Shown: positions 35,114-45,368, numbered from the stretch's first letter. The stretch is DNA of 64,000 nucleotides from Octadecabacter sp. SW4 (GCF_008065155.1 NZ_CP042819.1:620001-684000), one strand, 5' to 3'. Program-made: numbers and translations. Notes: generated by a model from the letters alone, not told the origin.

Positions 35114-35256
35114 GGGCGAGCAGCGCAGCTAATGCACTCCGGCGGGCCTATGGCCGATCTGACCTCGCAGCGGACCCGCGCGATCGACCGAGATCGCTCA
35201 AAACGAGGTGGTTTCGCCGATATGTGCTAATATGCCCGCAGCACAGTGGGGGCGTC

Positions 35257-35691
35257 ATGGCCAAAACACAGAACAAGACCCAAGTGAGCGATACAAACGT
35301 CGATGATTTCATCGCGGCGATCGACCATCCAGTGCGCCGTGCCGATGCGGTGGCGCTGAACGATATGTTCAAGCGTGTGACCGGTTGGCAGCCGCGCATG
35401 TGGGGACCGACGATCATCGGATACGGGCAGTATCACTACACCTACGATAGCGGGCGCGCGGGGGATATGCTGGGCACCGGATTTAGCCCCCGTAAGGCCA
35501 GCCTGAGCGTCTATATCCTGCCCGGATACAGCGATTTCAGCGATCATCTGGCGCGGTTGGGCAAGCACAGGATCGGCAAATCCTGCCTTTACATCAACAA
35601 GCTGGCCGATGTTGATATGGCGGTGCTTGAAGAGTTGGTGCGCGCGGGGCTGGACGATCTGGCGACCCGCTGGACTGTCACGGCGACCTAA
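35257..35691 (+). CDS. DUF1801-domain protein (YdhG-like)
   Basis: 144 aa from the ATG at 35257, behind GGGGGCGTC. It matches the DUF1801/YdhG fold: VDDFIAAIDHPVRRADAVAL, then WGPTIIGYGQYHYTYDSGR, SVYILPGYSDF, and KSCLYINKLADVD. These small alpha/beta proteins have no settled role. The stop overlaps the convergent pfkB stop by 4 bp. Confidence 0.75.
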   Translation: MAKTQNKTQVSDTNVDDFIAAIDHPVRRADAVALNDMFKRVTGWQPRMWGPTIIGYGQYHYTYDSGRAGDMLGTGFSPRKASLSVYILPGYSDFSDHLARLGKHRIGKSCLYINKLADVDMAVLEELVRAGLDDLATRWTVTAT

Positions 35692-36635
35692 AGCGCGCTG
35701 ACCACGCAGTCATCAAGCAGGCGTAGGTAGTCGTCCTTGTGACAAAGCTGCGTGCCTTCGGTCATGACGGCGGCACTGGCGGCGGCTGAGCCGTGTTGCA
35801 GGGCCGTTGCGATGTCTGCGTCGCGCGCCAAAGCCATCGTGAACCCGCCGACGAAACTGTCTCCCGCGCCGACCTTGCTGCGGGTTTCAACCTTGGGCGC
35901 GACCACATGCAGGTGTTGCGTGCCGTCAGACAGAACCGATCCGTCCGCCCCGCGTGCGACGATCACCATTTGTCCCGCACCGCGCCGGACAAGGCTGGCG
36001 GCAAAGGCGGCGCTGTCCCGGCGCGAGGCCAGCGGGCGGCGGGCCAGCCCTTCGGCTTCGTGCTGGTCCATGCGCAACACCAGCGGTGGCCGGGCCTGTC
36101 CGGCGGCAAGGTGCGACAGGATCGGCCCCGAGGTATCAAGGATCACACGCACGTCCGTGTCGACAAAGTCCTGACAGATGCGCGCATAAAGATCAGGTGC
36201 CGCACCGTTTGGTCCGCTGCCCGACAGCACAAGGATGCTGTCATCGCGGGCTGCTTGGCGAATGGCGGTGCGGGCGGCATCGATATCGGCGGCTTCCCAA
36301 TTGGGACCGGGCAACATGAACCGGTATTGGTCCATGCTGTGCAGGTCTGTCACCGCAAGGCTTTGGCGGGTTTCACTGGGCGCGGTATAGACGACCGGCG
36401 TAAGTCCGGCGTCATTCAACAGGTGTAGCAAGGCCTGCCCCGTATCACCCCCCAGCGCCACAAAGCACCGTGCCTGCCCGCCCAGTTGATGGATGGCGCG
36501 CGCAACGTTCAACCCGCCACCGCCCGGGTCCGTGACGGGGGGCGAACAGCGCAATTTGACGTTGGCGTGCACCTCGGAGACCGAGGTTGCAAGATCAAGC
36601 GCAGGGTTCAATGTCACTGTCAGAATATCATGCAT
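35688..36635 (-). CDS. pfkB: PfkB-family sugar-phosphate kinase
   Basis: 315 aa from the ATG at 36635. It has ribokinase-family landmarks: VTLNPALDLATSV at the start, GGGGLNVARAIHQLGG (substrate loop), and VGAGDSFVGGFTMAL with the catalytic Asp near residue 250. The TLNPALD start is typical of phosphofructokinase II and 1-phosphofructokinase. It probably phosphorylates fructose 6-phosphate or a relative. It is not near the frc importer, so a link is only functional at best. Confidence 0.8.
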   Translation of the reverse strand: MHDILTVTLNPALDLATSVSEVHANVKLRCSPPVTDPGGGGLNVARAIHQLGGQARCFVALGGDTGQALLHLLNDAGLTPVVYTAPSETRQSLAVTDLHSMDQYRFMLPGPNWEAADIDAARTAIRQAARDDSILVLSGSGPNGAAPDLYARICQDFVDTDVRVILDTSGPILSHLAAGQARPPLVLRMDQHEAEGLARRPLASRRDSAAFAASLVRRGAGQMVIVARGADGSVLSDGTQHLHVVAPKVETRSKVGAGDSFVGGFTMALARDADIATALQHGSAAASAAVMTEGTQLCHKDDYLRLLDDCVVSAL

Positions 36636-36713
36636 CACGGCACCTTTCGCCAGCAAGGGTGCCAAACGGGTTGGGCCGTTGCAAGCAGAAATGATAGCGC
36701 TATCAGCGCGCGG

Positions 36714-37112
36714 CTATTCCCACCACGGATCAATCCGCGCGATATCGGCATCAGACCAGCCGAAATGATGCGCAAATTCGTGCACAGTCACATGGGCGAC
36801 GAGCGCTTCGAGGGTTTCACCCGCGCGGTCCGATAGTTCATCAAGGATCGGCATTCGGAATAGCCAGACCGTATCGGGGCCCTGCGGGATATCATCGGGG
36901 CGTTTGAGGGTCATCGGCACGCCTGTGTAAAGGCCGGTGATGTCCCATTCGTCCTCGTTGTCGTCAAGCATGTCGGGGGGAATGAAATCCTCGACCCGGA
37001 TCACGACAGCCTGCGCGGGGGTGCGAAAGACATCGGGGAAACTTTCGACCGTCTGCGCGGCGATCGCGAACAGGTCTTCGGGGCTGGGGAATGCTTTGCT
37101 CATGCCCTTCAT
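36714..37112 (-). CDS. Metallopeptidase-like protein (zincin, DUF1025 type)
   Basis: 132 aa. HEFAH at residues 111-115 within HVTVHEFAHHFGWSD is a zinc-binding HExxH. The preceding part (VVIRVEDFIPPDML, LYTGVPMTL, VWLFRMPILDE) follows the small bacterial zincin family that often sits beside housekeeping genes. It is probably a cytosolic protease or peptidase with unknown substrate. It is divergent from gltX, 52 bp away. Confidence 0.8.
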   Translation of the reverse strand: MKGMSKAFPSPEDLFAIAAQTVESFPDVFRTPAQAVVIRVEDFIPPDMLDDNEDEWDITGLYTGVPMTLKRPDDIPQGPDTVWLFRMPILDELSDRAGETLEALVAHVTVHEFAHHFGWSDADIARIDPWWE

Positions 37113-37164
37113 ATGGACAATTGCGCGCCACTATGAAAGAGCCTCGCGCATATAGGAGACCACC

Positions 37165-38487
37165 ATGACCACGACCCGCTTTGCCCCGTCCCCCACCGGC
37201 TATCTGCATATCGGCAACCTGCGCGCGGCGCTGTTCAACTATGCGATTGCCCGTCAGCAAGGCGGCACGTTCATCCTGCGGATTGACGATACCGACGCTG
37301 AACGCTCGAAAGAAGATTATGTTGACGGGATCAAGGCCGATCTGGAATGGCTGGGCCTGACATGGGACCGCGTTGAACGCCAGTCCGCGCGGATGGATCA
37401 ATACGCCGCCGCCAAGGCCCGCCTGATCGAGATGGGCCGCCTATATGAATGTTTCGAGACCCCGACCGAGCTGGACCTCAAACGCAAGAAACAGCTGAAT
37501 ATGGGCAAACCGCCGGTATATGACCGTGCCGCACTGGCCCTGACCGACGCCGAAAAGGATGCCCTGCGCGCCGAACGCGGATCGCACTGGCGGTTCAAGC
37601 TGGACCTTGAGCGGATCACCTGGACCGATGGCATATTGGGCGATCTGTCGATTGATGCGGCCTCGGTGTCTGATCCGGTGTTGTTCAAGAATGATGGACA
37701 GATTCTATACACGCTGGCCTCGGTCGTGGATGACACGGAATTTGGTATCACCGATGTGGTGCGCGGGTCTGACCATGTCACCAACACGGCCACGCAAATT
37801 CAGATGATCACCGCCTTGGGCGGCACGGTGCCGCGCTTTGCGCATCATTCGCTGCTGACCGGGCCGCAGGGCGAGGCCCTGTCCAAACGCCTTGGCACGC
37901 TCGCGCTGCGCGATCTGCGCGCCAGGGGGATCGCACCGATGGCGATCCTGTCGCTGATGGCGCGGCTTGGGTCGTCTGATCCGGTGGAATTGCGTGAAAC
38001 GGTGGCTGACGTCGTCGCTGGCTTTGATATTGGCAAGTTCGGGTCTGCGCCGACGAAATTCGACGCCGATGATCTGGTCCCGCTAAGCGCGCGCTGGCTG
38101 GCGGCGCGCCCCTACGCCGAGGTTGCTGATCACATCGCCGCACTTGGCGTGCCCGCCGACACGGCCGAGGCGTTCTGGGCCGTTGTCCATGACAACATCG
38201 ACGCTGTGGATGACATGGCCCCCTGGTGGGATTTGTTCCAGAACGGCACCCCCGCCAAGGTCGCCCCCGAGGACGCCGAATTTGTCGCGCAGGCTCTGGA
38301 GTTGCTGGGCGACCCACCATATGCGCCAACGACCTGGGCCGATTGGACCAGCGCCGTCAAGGAGGCCACGGGCCGCAAGGGCAAGGGGCTGTTCATGCCG
38401 CTGCGCCGTGCTGTGACGGGCCGGGATCGCGGGCCGGAAATGGCGGATGTCATGCCGCTGATGCAGGTCAAACCACGGATCGGATAG
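37165..38487 (+). CDS. gltX: Glutamate--tRNA ligase
   Basis: 440 aa class I synthetase. HIGN signature at residues 15-18 (FAPSPTGYLHIGN) and the KMSKS equivalent ALSKR near residue 240. An IDDTDAERS segment contacts glutamate. The C-terminal anticodon domain is short. The length fits the shorter of the two gltX types of alphaproteobacteria; a second copy may exist elsewhere and this one could charge tRNA-Gln as well, but that cannot be read here. Confidence 0.93.
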   Translation: MTTTRFAPSPTGYLHIGNLRAALFNYAIARQQGGTFILRIDDTDAERSKEDYVDGIKADLEWLGLTWDRVERQSARMDQYAAAKARLIEMGRLYECFETPTELDLKRKKQLNMGKPPVYDRAALALTDAEKDALRAERGSHWRFKLDLERITWTDGILGDLSIDAASVSDPVLFKNDGQILYTLASVVDDTEFGITDVVRGSDHVTNTATQIQMITALGGTVPRFAHHSLLTGPQGEALSKRLGTLALRDLRARGIAPMAILSLMARLGSSDPVELRETVADVVAGFDIGKFGSAPTKFDADDLVPLSARWLAARPYAEVADHIAALGVPADTAEAFWAVVHDNIDAVDDMAPWWDLFQNGTPAKVAPEDAEFVAQALELLGDPPYAPTTWADWTSAVKEATGRKGKGLFMPLRRAVTGRDRGPEMADVMPLMQVKPRIG

Positions 38488-38495
38488 GGGGCGGA

Positions 38496-39953
38496 ATGGG
38501 CGCTGACAAGACACCGGATACGACTGTGCCCTCGCTTGATCCTGAAGATTGGGCCGCGTTTCGCGCCCGCGCCCATGCGATGCTGGACGCCGCCGTGGAC
38601 AAGATGCAGGGCGCGCGCGATGGCCGCGTCTGGACGCCGGTTCCCGAGGAGATGAAGACGGCGTTGCGCGGGCCATTGCCTGCTGAAGGGCGCGGCGCTG
38701 CGGCCACTGACGCGCAGATCACCGCACTGCTGCCGCATGGTGTGGGCAATACCCATCCGCGTTTTTTCGGTTGGGTGCATGGTGCGGGGACGCCTTCGAA
38801 TATGGTCGCTGATATTGCTGCGGCCGCGATGAACGCCAACCTTGGCGGGCGCGATCACGGGGCGATGTATATCGAAAAGCAGGTCGTGGACTGGGTGCGT
38901 CGCCTGTTTGGTTTTCCGGAAAATTCCAGCGGATTGGTCGTGTCGGGCACATCCATCGCGACCATCATCGCGCTGAAATCCGCGCGTGACCGTGCGCTGG
39001 GGTTTGACGTGCGCAAGACGGGTGTGCAGGCGGGCAAGCTGGTTGGCTATACCTCGGATCAGTCGCATTCCTGCGTCGCGCGGGCCTTTGATATGCTGGG
39101 GCTTGGGGCGGATTCCCTGCGCCGGATTCCGGTGACGGATATCTATGAAATGGACCTGCAGGCGCTACGCCAAGCGATTGCCGCGGATCGCGCAGCGGGC
39201 TTGCAGCCTTTTGCCGTTGTTGGCACGGCAGGGGCCGTGAATGTGGGCGCGATTGACGATCTGGACGGCATTGCCGATATCGCCGCCGCCGAAAACCTTT
39301 GGTTCCATATCGACGGGGCATTTGGCGCGCTGGGCGTCTTGAGTGACCGGTTGCGGGATCGCCTGACAGGGATCAAACGGGCGGATTCGCTGGCGTTTGA
39401 TTTCCACAAATGGGCGCATGTGAATTATGATGCGGGCTTTGTGCTGATCCGCGACGAGGACGCCCATCGGCGCGCCTTTTCCGACCGGCCCGACTATTTG
39501 TTGCCCGCAACCGACGGGCTGGCTTCGGGCAACCCGTGGCCCGTGGATTATGGACCGGAACTGTCGCGCGGGTTTCGTGCGTTGAAAATCTGGGCGCATC
39601 TGAATGAACACGGACCCGACAAGATCGGCGCGCTGATCACGCAGAACTGCGACCAGGCGGCCTATCTTGGGCGGTTGGTTGACGGGGATCAGGGGTTTGA
39701 ACGGCTGGCCCCCGTGGCGATGAACATCTGCTGTTTTCGCGCGGTGCCCGCGGGACTGGACGCTGCCGAACTGGACGCCCTGAACGACCGGATCGTTGTT
39801 GCATTGCAGGTCAGCGGGATCGCCGCGCCCTCGACCACCCGGCTGGGCGGGAAAACCGCGATCCGTGTCAATATCACCAACCATCGCACGCAGTTTCGCG
39901 ATATGGAGGTGCTGCTGAACGCGATCCGTGAGGAAGTGGCCAATGGCGTCTGA
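38496..39953 (+). CDS. Group II pyridoxal-dependent decarboxylase
   Basis: 485 aa from the ATG at 38496, 8 bp after gltX. Aromatic/histidine-type decarboxylase fold: HPRFFGWVHGAGTPSNM, a G-x-S cofactor stretch VVSGTSIATIIALKSAR, HIDGAFGALGVLSD with the cofactor Asp, and the Schiff-base Lys305 in FDFHKWAHVNYDAG. It removes CO2 from an amino acid, possibly an aromatic one, but substrate residues cannot be judged. The MATE gene overlaps its end. Confidence 0.85.
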   Translation: MGADKTPDTTVPSLDPEDWAAFRARAHAMLDAAVDKMQGARDGRVWTPVPEEMKTALRGPLPAEGRGAAATDAQITALLPHGVGNTHPRFFGWVHGAGTPSNMVADIAAAAMNANLGGRDHGAMYIEKQVVDWVRRLFGFPENSSGLVVSGTSIATIIALKSARDRALGFDVRKTGVQAGKLVGYTSDQSHSCVARAFDMLGLGADSLRRIPVTDIYEMDLQALRQAIAADRAAGLQPFAVVGTAGAVNVGAIDDLDGIADIAAAENLWFHIDGAFGALGVLSDRLRDRLTGIKRADSLAFDFHKWAHVNYDAGFVLIRDEDAHRRAFSDRPDYLLPATDGLASGNPWPVDYGPELSRGFRALKIWAHLNEHGPDKIGALITQNCDQAAYLGRLVDGDQGFERLAPVAMNICCFRAVPAGLDAAELDALNDRIVVALQVSGIAAPSTTRLGGKTAIRVNITNHRTQFRDMEVLLNAIREEVANGV

Positions 39954-41340
39954 AGCACCCCAAGCCGTCTTTTTGACGGGTTTGCCACTGCGCCACATCA
40001 CGGTGATGGCTTTGACGGCAAGCCTTGGGTTGATGGCCGTGTTCATGGTCGATTTCGTTGATATGATTTTCATATCGATGCTTGGCAAGGCGGAACTGGC
40101 CGCAGCCGTGGGCTATGCCGGCGCGATTTTGTTTTTTACGTCGTCCTTTGGCATCGGTGTCGCGATTGCGGCGGGCGCATTGGTGGCCCGCGCATTGGGG
40201 CAGGGTGATACGGATCTGGCGCGCCGTCGTGCCACCAACGCGCTTATCTATGGTGTGGTGTTTGGCGCGGTGTTCGCGGCCATCGTATGGGCCAATCTTG
40301 CCGCCCTGGCGGGATTGATGGGCGCGACGGGCGATACGCTTGAATTGGCGGTCCACTACATGGCGATTGTTGTGCCATCGCTTCCGTTCCTGTTGATCGG
40401 CATGGTGGGCGGCGCGATTTTGCGTGCGCATGGGGATGCGCGCCGCGCGATGATGGCCACCATCTGGGGGGCGATCATCAACGCCGTTCTGGATCCGATC
40501 CTTATTTTTGGGCTCGACCTTGAATTGACAGGGGCCGCGATGGCAAGCGTTTCCGCGCGCTTTGCGATGGCGGCTGCCGCCTTGGCGCCGATCATGCGTC
40601 ATCATGGCGGGTTCGGGCGGCCGACCATGGCTTCGATCCATCTGGACCTGACGCCCATTCTGGCGATTGCCGTCCCGGCGGTCTTGACGCAACTGGCCAC
40701 ACCGATCGGGCAGGCCTATGTCACGCGCGCGATGGCGGCTTACGGCGAACAGGCGGTTGCGGGCATGGCGATCGTCGCGCGGATGACGCCTGTCGCCTTT
40801 GGTGTGATCTTTGCGATGTCTGGCGCGATAGGACCGATCATTGGCCAGAACGCGGGCGCAGGGCAGAATGCGCGCGTGCAACGGACTTTTTTTGACGGGT
40901 TGTTGTTTGCGGGCGTGGTGGTTGTGGTTGTCTCGGTCGTGTTGTTCCTGCTGCGCGGCCCGCTTGAATGGCTGTTCGTGCTGGACGGGCAGGCACGCAC
41001 GCTGGTGTTTCTGTTCGCGGGTCCGCTTAGCTTGTTGTTCTTTTTCAACGGGGTGATTTTTGTCGCCAATGCCGCATTCAACAACCTTGGCCATCCGTTT
41101 TATTCGACGGTCGTGAATTGGGGACGGCATACGTTGGGCACCATTCCGTTTGTGATCGTCGGGGCGATGTGGTGGGGCGCGCCGGGCGTCTTGATCGGTC
41201 AGGCCGTCGGTGGTGTTGTGTTCGCGGCGTTGGCACTAGTGCTGGCGCTGCGCGTGATCCGCAAGGGGGACGCCGATGAATACCCCAAGCCGTTTGCGCG
41301 ACAGGCACGGCTTTTGGGGTTGCTGCACGCGCGTCGCTAG
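39943..41340 (+). CDS. MATE-family efflux pump
   Basis: 465 aa from the ATG at 39943, overlapping the decarboxylase end by 11 bp. Twelve hydrophobic segments and the MATE pattern: DFVDMIFISMLGKAELAAAVGYA in helix 1-2, GDARRAMMATIWGAIINAVLDPIL in the middle, AIGPIIGQNAGAGQ after helix 8. It exports cationic compounds with Na+ or H+. Its overlap with a decarboxylase suggests that the amine product could be a substrate. Confidence 0.9.
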   Translation: MASEAPQAVFLTGLPLRHITVMALTASLGLMAVFMVDFVDMIFISMLGKAELAAAVGYAGAILFFTSSFGIGVAIAAGALVARALGQGDTDLARRRATNALIYGVVFGAVFAAIVWANLAALAGLMGATGDTLELAVHYMAIVVPSLPFLLIGMVGGAILRAHGDARRAMMATIWGAIINAVLDPILIFGLDLELTGAAMASVSARFAMAAAALAPIMRHHGGFGRPTMASIHLDLTPILAIAVPAVLTQLATPIGQAYVTRAMAAYGEQAVAGMAIVARMTPVAFGVIFAMSGAIGPIIGQNAGAGQNARVQRTFFDGLLFAGVVVVVVSVVLFLLRGPLEWLFVLDGQARTLVFLFAGPLSLLFFFNGVIFVANAAFNNLGHPFYSTVVNWGRHTLGTIPFVIVGAMWWGAPGVLIGQAVGGVVFAALALVLALRVIRKGDADEYPKPFARQARLLGLLHARR

Positions 41341-41438
41341 CTGTTCAGGGGTCCGTCCGCAACACGCGGTTCCCGTGCCGTCAGGGACCGGGCAGGCAGA
41401 TAGATTGGCGTGGAGCATGGCACCCCAGGGGTCGCTGG

Positions 41439-43949
41439 CTATTCGCGCGCGCGCAACACGCGGGCAGGGCGCGCGGCCAGGGGACGCCAGGCGAAGACCA
41501 GATTGGCGGCCAGCACCGCGAGGATACCGCCAATGATGATTGCCCCGGCCGAGGTCCAGATCACGGTATAGTCCGTTTCCATGATGAACGTGCTGACGGC
41601 CCAGCCGCCCGCAATCCCGGCTGCCAGCGCCACACCGCCCGCTGCCGCTCCAAGAATCAGCGCGCGCAGGGCGAAACTGCGCAGGATCAACCCGCGCGTC
41701 GCCCCAAGCGTGCGCAGGATCGCGGCCTCTTGGGTGCGCGCACGTTCGCCCGCCGCCGCCGCACCGATCAACACAAGGAAGCCGGTGATCAGCGTCGCCA
41801 AGGCGCCATAACGGGTGGCGGTGGCGATCCCGCCCAGCAGGTCGACGGCCTGATCAATTGCGTCACGGATACGGATCGCGGTGATGTTGGGATAGCTGTT
41901 GCCCAAATCGCGCAGGATCGCGGCTTCGGCGTCCTGTTCGGCGTAGACGGTGGAAATCCAGCTATGTGGTGCGCCGGCCAAGGCAGCGGGATTCATCGAC
42001 ATGACGAACCCGATTCCGGCGGTGCCAAAATCAACCTCGCGGAAGCTTGCGATCGTCGCGGTGATGTCGCGCCCAAGGATATTGACGGTGATCGTGTCGC
42101 CCAGTGACAGGCCCATTTCTTCGGCCTCCTCGGCGGAAAAGGACACCAGCGGCGGGCCATCGTAATCTGCCGTCCACCATTGCCCTGCGGTGATGGTTGT
42201 GTCGGTTCCCGGTGCGGCCGCGTAGGTTATGCCGCGGTCGCCGCGGATCACCCAGTGATCGATAAATTCGCGCGCCGGTGCGCCGTTGATCTGCGTGATC
42301 ACCCCGCGCAGCATGGGTGCGCTATCGACGCGGCTGACGGCAGCATTATCGGCAAGGCGGGCGCGAAACCCGTCAATCTGGTCGGGCTGTATATCGACAA
42401 AGAAATACGAGGGCGCGATGTCGGGGAGTTCATTGCTGATCGAATTGCGCAGGGTGCCGTCGATCTGGCCAACAGCGGCGAGCACCGCCAGACCCAGACC
42501 AAGCGACAGCACGACTGATGCCGCTTCGCCCCGTTGTCCGCCGATTGCACCAAGCGCCATGCGGGTCGCGGGAAAACCCCGTGCGCCGCGCCGCGCCGCG
42601 CGTGCGACAAGTTGCACCACAAGCGCGCTGACGCCCAGCAAGCCTAGCGCAAAGACGATCCCGCCTGCGGTCCACAACGTCAGAAAAGCCGTGCCCGACA
42701 GGGTGACAGCAGCGCCCAACAGGACAGCGACCAGCACCAGCGTGGCGAAAACATAGCGCATCGCGGGCAGGGTGCGCCCACCTGAAAAGGCATCACGAAA
42801 CAGCGTCGCTGCACGGGTTTCCTCGGCCCGCGCAAGCGGCCAGAGCGTGAAGATCAGGGCCGAGAGGGTGCCGTAAAGCGCCGCCTCGGCCAAGGGGGCG
42901 GGGTAGATCGTAAATTCGGCTGGCAGGGGCAGGTTCGCCGCGATCAGGGGCGCGAGGAGAAGCGGGATGCCACCACCAAGGATCACGCCCAGCGTGACGC
43001 CAAGGAGCGTGAGCGCGCCGATTTGCAGGAAATAGGTTTGAAAGATCGTACTGCGCGTTGCGCCAAGGGTCTTGAGGATCGCGATCACTTCGGATTTACC
43101 CGACAGATAGGCCCGCACGGCGGCCGAGACACCCACGCCGCCAACAGCCAGCCCCGACAGCCCGATCAGCACCAGAAATGCACCGATCCGGTCAACGAAA
43201 CGCGCGACACCGGGCGCCCCTTCGCGGGCATCGCGCCACCGCAGACCGCTGTCGCGGAACCTGTCTTGGGCTTCGCCTTCAAGGGTGGCGAGATCGGCAT
43301 TGGCGGGAAGGGTCAGGCGGTATTGCGTGTGAAACAGCGTGCCCTCGGCGATGAGGCCGGAGTTGGCCAGATCAACGGTGCGCACAATCGTGCGCGGGCC
43401 AAGGCCAAAACCCGCCGAGCCGTTATCGGGATAGCGCGTCAGGATCGCGCGCAGGGTGAAATCCTGCGTTCCAAGACGGATGGTATCGCCGACGTTCAGC
43501 GCGAGCCGATCAGCCAGCAGCGGTTCGATGACTGCACCGTAATCCGCCAGCGCCTGTGGCAGGGGAATGGGCGGATCAAGCGTGACCGCGCCAACCAGCG
43601 GATAGGCGCTATCGACCGCCTTGATCTGCGTCAGCCCCCGTTCGACCGGATCGCGCGGCACCACCAGCATGGAGCGAAAGTCAACGGTTTCAGATACTTG
43701 GGTGGCGATGCTGTTCAGCCATGCCAGTTCGTCGTCACGGGCGAACCGGTAGGTAAATTCGACCTCGGCATCCCCCCCCAGCAGGGAGGCACCTTCGGCT
43801 GCGAGACCCGCCTCGATTGCGGCGCGCACGGTACCGACGGCGGCAATGGCAGCCACACCCAAGGCAAGGCAGGCAAGGAAAATACGAAATCCGCGCAGTC
43901 CGCCGCGCAATTCGCGGCGTGCAAAGCGAAAGGCAAGCGCGAGGCTCAT
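41439..43949 (-). CDS. ybbP: FtsX-like ABC permease (YbbP type)
   Basis: 836 aa. Two FtsX/MacB permease modules: helices near the N-terminus (FLACLALGVAAIAAV), a large periplasmic domain, the first FtsX core (about 265-380), four more helices, a second periplasmic domain, and a final FtsX core (about 715-830, RTQEAAILRTLGATRGLILRSFALRALILG). Such permeases extract lipids or peptides from the inner membrane. With the ATPase overlapped by 4 bp and a divergent TesA-like esterase, the order equals E. coli ybbAP-tesA. Confidence 0.9.
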   Translation of the reverse strand: MSLALAFRFARRELRGGLRGFRIFLACLALGVAAIAAVGTVRAAIEAGLAAEGASLLGGDAEVEFTYRFARDDELAWLNSIATQVSETVDFRSMLVVPRDPVERGLTQIKAVDSAYPLVGAVTLDPPIPLPQALADYGAVIEPLLADRLALNVGDTIRLGTQDFTLRAILTRYPDNGSAGFGLGPRTIVRTVDLANSGLIAEGTLFHTQYRLTLPANADLATLEGEAQDRFRDSGLRWRDAREGAPGVARFVDRIGAFLVLIGLSGLAVGGVGVSAAVRAYLSGKSEVIAILKTLGATRSTIFQTYFLQIGALTLLGVTLGVILGGGIPLLLAPLIAANLPLPAEFTIYPAPLAEAALYGTLSALIFTLWPLARAEETRAATLFRDAFSGGRTLPAMRYVFATLVLVAVLLGAAVTLSGTAFLTLWTAGGIVFALGLLGVSALVVQLVARAARRGARGFPATRMALGAIGGQRGEAASVVLSLGLGLAVLAAVGQIDGTLRNSISNELPDIAPSYFFVDIQPDQIDGFRARLADNAAVSRVDSAPMLRGVITQINGAPAREFIDHWVIRGDRGITYAAAPGTDTTITAGQWWTADYDGPPLVSFSAEEAEEMGLSLGDTITVNILGRDITATIASFREVDFGTAGIGFVMSMNPAALAGAPHSWISTVYAEQDAEAAILRDLGNSYPNITAIRIRDAIDQAVDLLGGIATATRYGALATLITGFLVLIGAAAAGERARTQEAAILRTLGATRGLILRSFALRALILGAAAGGVALAAGIAGGWAVSTFIMETDYTVIWTSAGAIIIGGILAVLAANLVFAWRPLAARPARVLRARE

Positions 43950-44614
43950 GCAATGCGCCCGTCACGCAGGGAAATCACGCGATCGCACCGGCTGGCGAGT
44001 TCCGGCGCATGGGTCACGAGGATCAGGGTTGCACCGTGCCGGTCGCGCAGATCAAACAGCAGGTCGATGATCGCCGCGCCGTTGGTTTCATCCAGATTGC
44101 CGGTGGGTTCATCGGCCAGCAGCAGTTTTGGGCGCGGCGCGGCGGCGCGGGCCAGCGCGACGCGCTGTTGTTCCCCGCCCGAGAGCTGGTTGGGGTAATG
44201 GCCCGCGCGATCCTGCAAGCCGACAGCGGCCAATTCAGCCTCGGCGCGGGCAAAAGCATCGCGGTGGCCCGCCAGTTCCAGCGGGGTCGCGACATTCTCC
44301 AAAGCCGTCATCGTGGGAATAAGGTGGAAGGACTGGAACACCACCCCCATATTATCCCGACGCAGGCGCGCAAGGTTGTCTTCGCCCAAGTGGGTCATAT
44401 CGCGCCCCAACGCCTGAACTGAACCGCTGGTGGCCTGTTCCAGACCGCCCATGATCATGAGGAGTGACGATTTGCCAGACCCGCTTGGCCCGACCAGCCC
44501 CAAAGTTTCCCCGGCGGCCACATCCAGCGAGATGCCGCGCAGGATATCGACCATCCCCGCATTGCCGCGCAAGGACAGGGACACATCATTCAGCGACAGG
44601 ATCGGTTCGGACAT
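43946..44614 (-). CDS. ybbA: ABC transporter ATP-binding protein (YbbA type)
   Basis: 222 aa from the ATG at 44614. Walker A GPSGSGKSS, signature LSGGEQQRVALARA, Walker B LLLADEPTGNLDETNG, then VTHAPELASRC. This is the LolD/MacB-like group that pairs with FtsX permeases. It drives the YbbP permease downstream. Confidence 0.9.
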   Translation of the reverse strand: MSEPILSLNDVSLSLRGNAGMVDILRGISLDVAAGETLGLVGPSGSGKSSLLMIMGGLEQATSGSVQALGRDMTHLGEDNLARLRRDNMGVVFQSFHLIPTMTALENVATPLELAGHRDAFARAEAELAAVGLQDRAGHYPNQLSGGEQQRVALARAAAPRPKLLLADEPTGNLDETNGAAIIDLLFDLRDRHGATLILVTHAPELASRCDRVISLRDGRIA

Positions 44615-44666
44615 CAGCAAGGGCTTTCAATGGCTTCGCACCTTTGGATATGGGGCAGTGCGGGGG

Positions 44667-45305
44667 ATGCGCAACCTTGGAATTGCCACGATTTTTACCT
44701 TTGGCACGTTGGCGCAGGCCGAACCGGTAACAATTGCCGCTTTGGGCGACAGTCTGACGGCGGGCTACGGGTTGGACACCGCGGATGGTCTGGTGCCCCA
44801 GCTTGAGGCGTGGTTGCGCGCGAGGGGTGCGGATGTCGTGCTGATCAACGCGGGCGTGTCGGGGGATACGACGGCGGGTGGGCTGTCTCGCGTGGACTGG
44901 ACCCTGACGCCGGAGGTGGATGGGATGATTGTCACCCTTGGCGGCAATGATTTCCTGCGCGGCATTGATCCGGCGGTGAGCCGTGAAAACCTGCGCGGGA
45001 TTTTGCAGGCGGCGGCGGATGCCGATGTCGCGGTTCTGTTGATCGGGATCGCTGCGTCCAACAATTACGGCCCGGACTACAAGGCGGATTTTGATGCCAT
45101 GTATCCTGCGTTGGCCGCGGAATTCGACGTGCAACTGGTGCCGCGCTATTTCCAGGGGTTGCTGGACGCAGCGGGCAGCCGGGAGAAGGTGCGCAATTTC
45201 ATGCAACGCGACGGGATTCATCCCAATCCGGCGGGTGTGAACGCGATCGTCGAGGCCCTTGGCCCCGAGGTGCTGGCATTTGTTGCGCGTGTTTCCGCGC
45301 AGTGA
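44667..45305 (+). CDS. tesA: Periplasmic arylesterase / thioesterase I (TesA-like)
   Basis: 212 aa from the ATG at 44667 (a GTG at 44658 is also possible). A signal peptide covers residues 1-18 (IATIFTFGTLAQAE). GDSL hydrolase blocks: ALGDSLTAGYG with the catalytic Ser, INAGVSGDTTAGG, TLGGNDFLRG and DGIHPNPAG with the Asp-His pair. It hydrolyses acyl esters or thioesters in the periplasm. It is divergent from ybbA. Confidence 0.9.
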   Translation: MRNLGIATIFTFGTLAQAEPVTIAALGDSLTAGYGLDTADGLVPQLEAWLRARGADVVLINAGVSGDTTAGGLSRVDWTLTPEVDGMIVTLGGNDFLRGIDPAVSRENLRGILQAAADADVAVLLIGIAASNNYGPDYKADFDAMYPALAAEFDVQLVPRYFQGLLDAAGSREKVRNFMQRDGIHPNPAGVNAIVEALGPEVLAFVARVSAQ

Positions 45306-45368
45306 TCTGTATGCGGCGTCCAGCCCTGCTAAGCTGGGCGTTCAACGTTTCATTTCAGGGAGAGTTCC

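Noticed and set aside
39874..41130. 418-aa open frame antisense to the MATE gene
   Set aside because: Highly charged shadow translation (runs of His, Arg and Gln) with no motif; the plus strand encodes a clear transporter.
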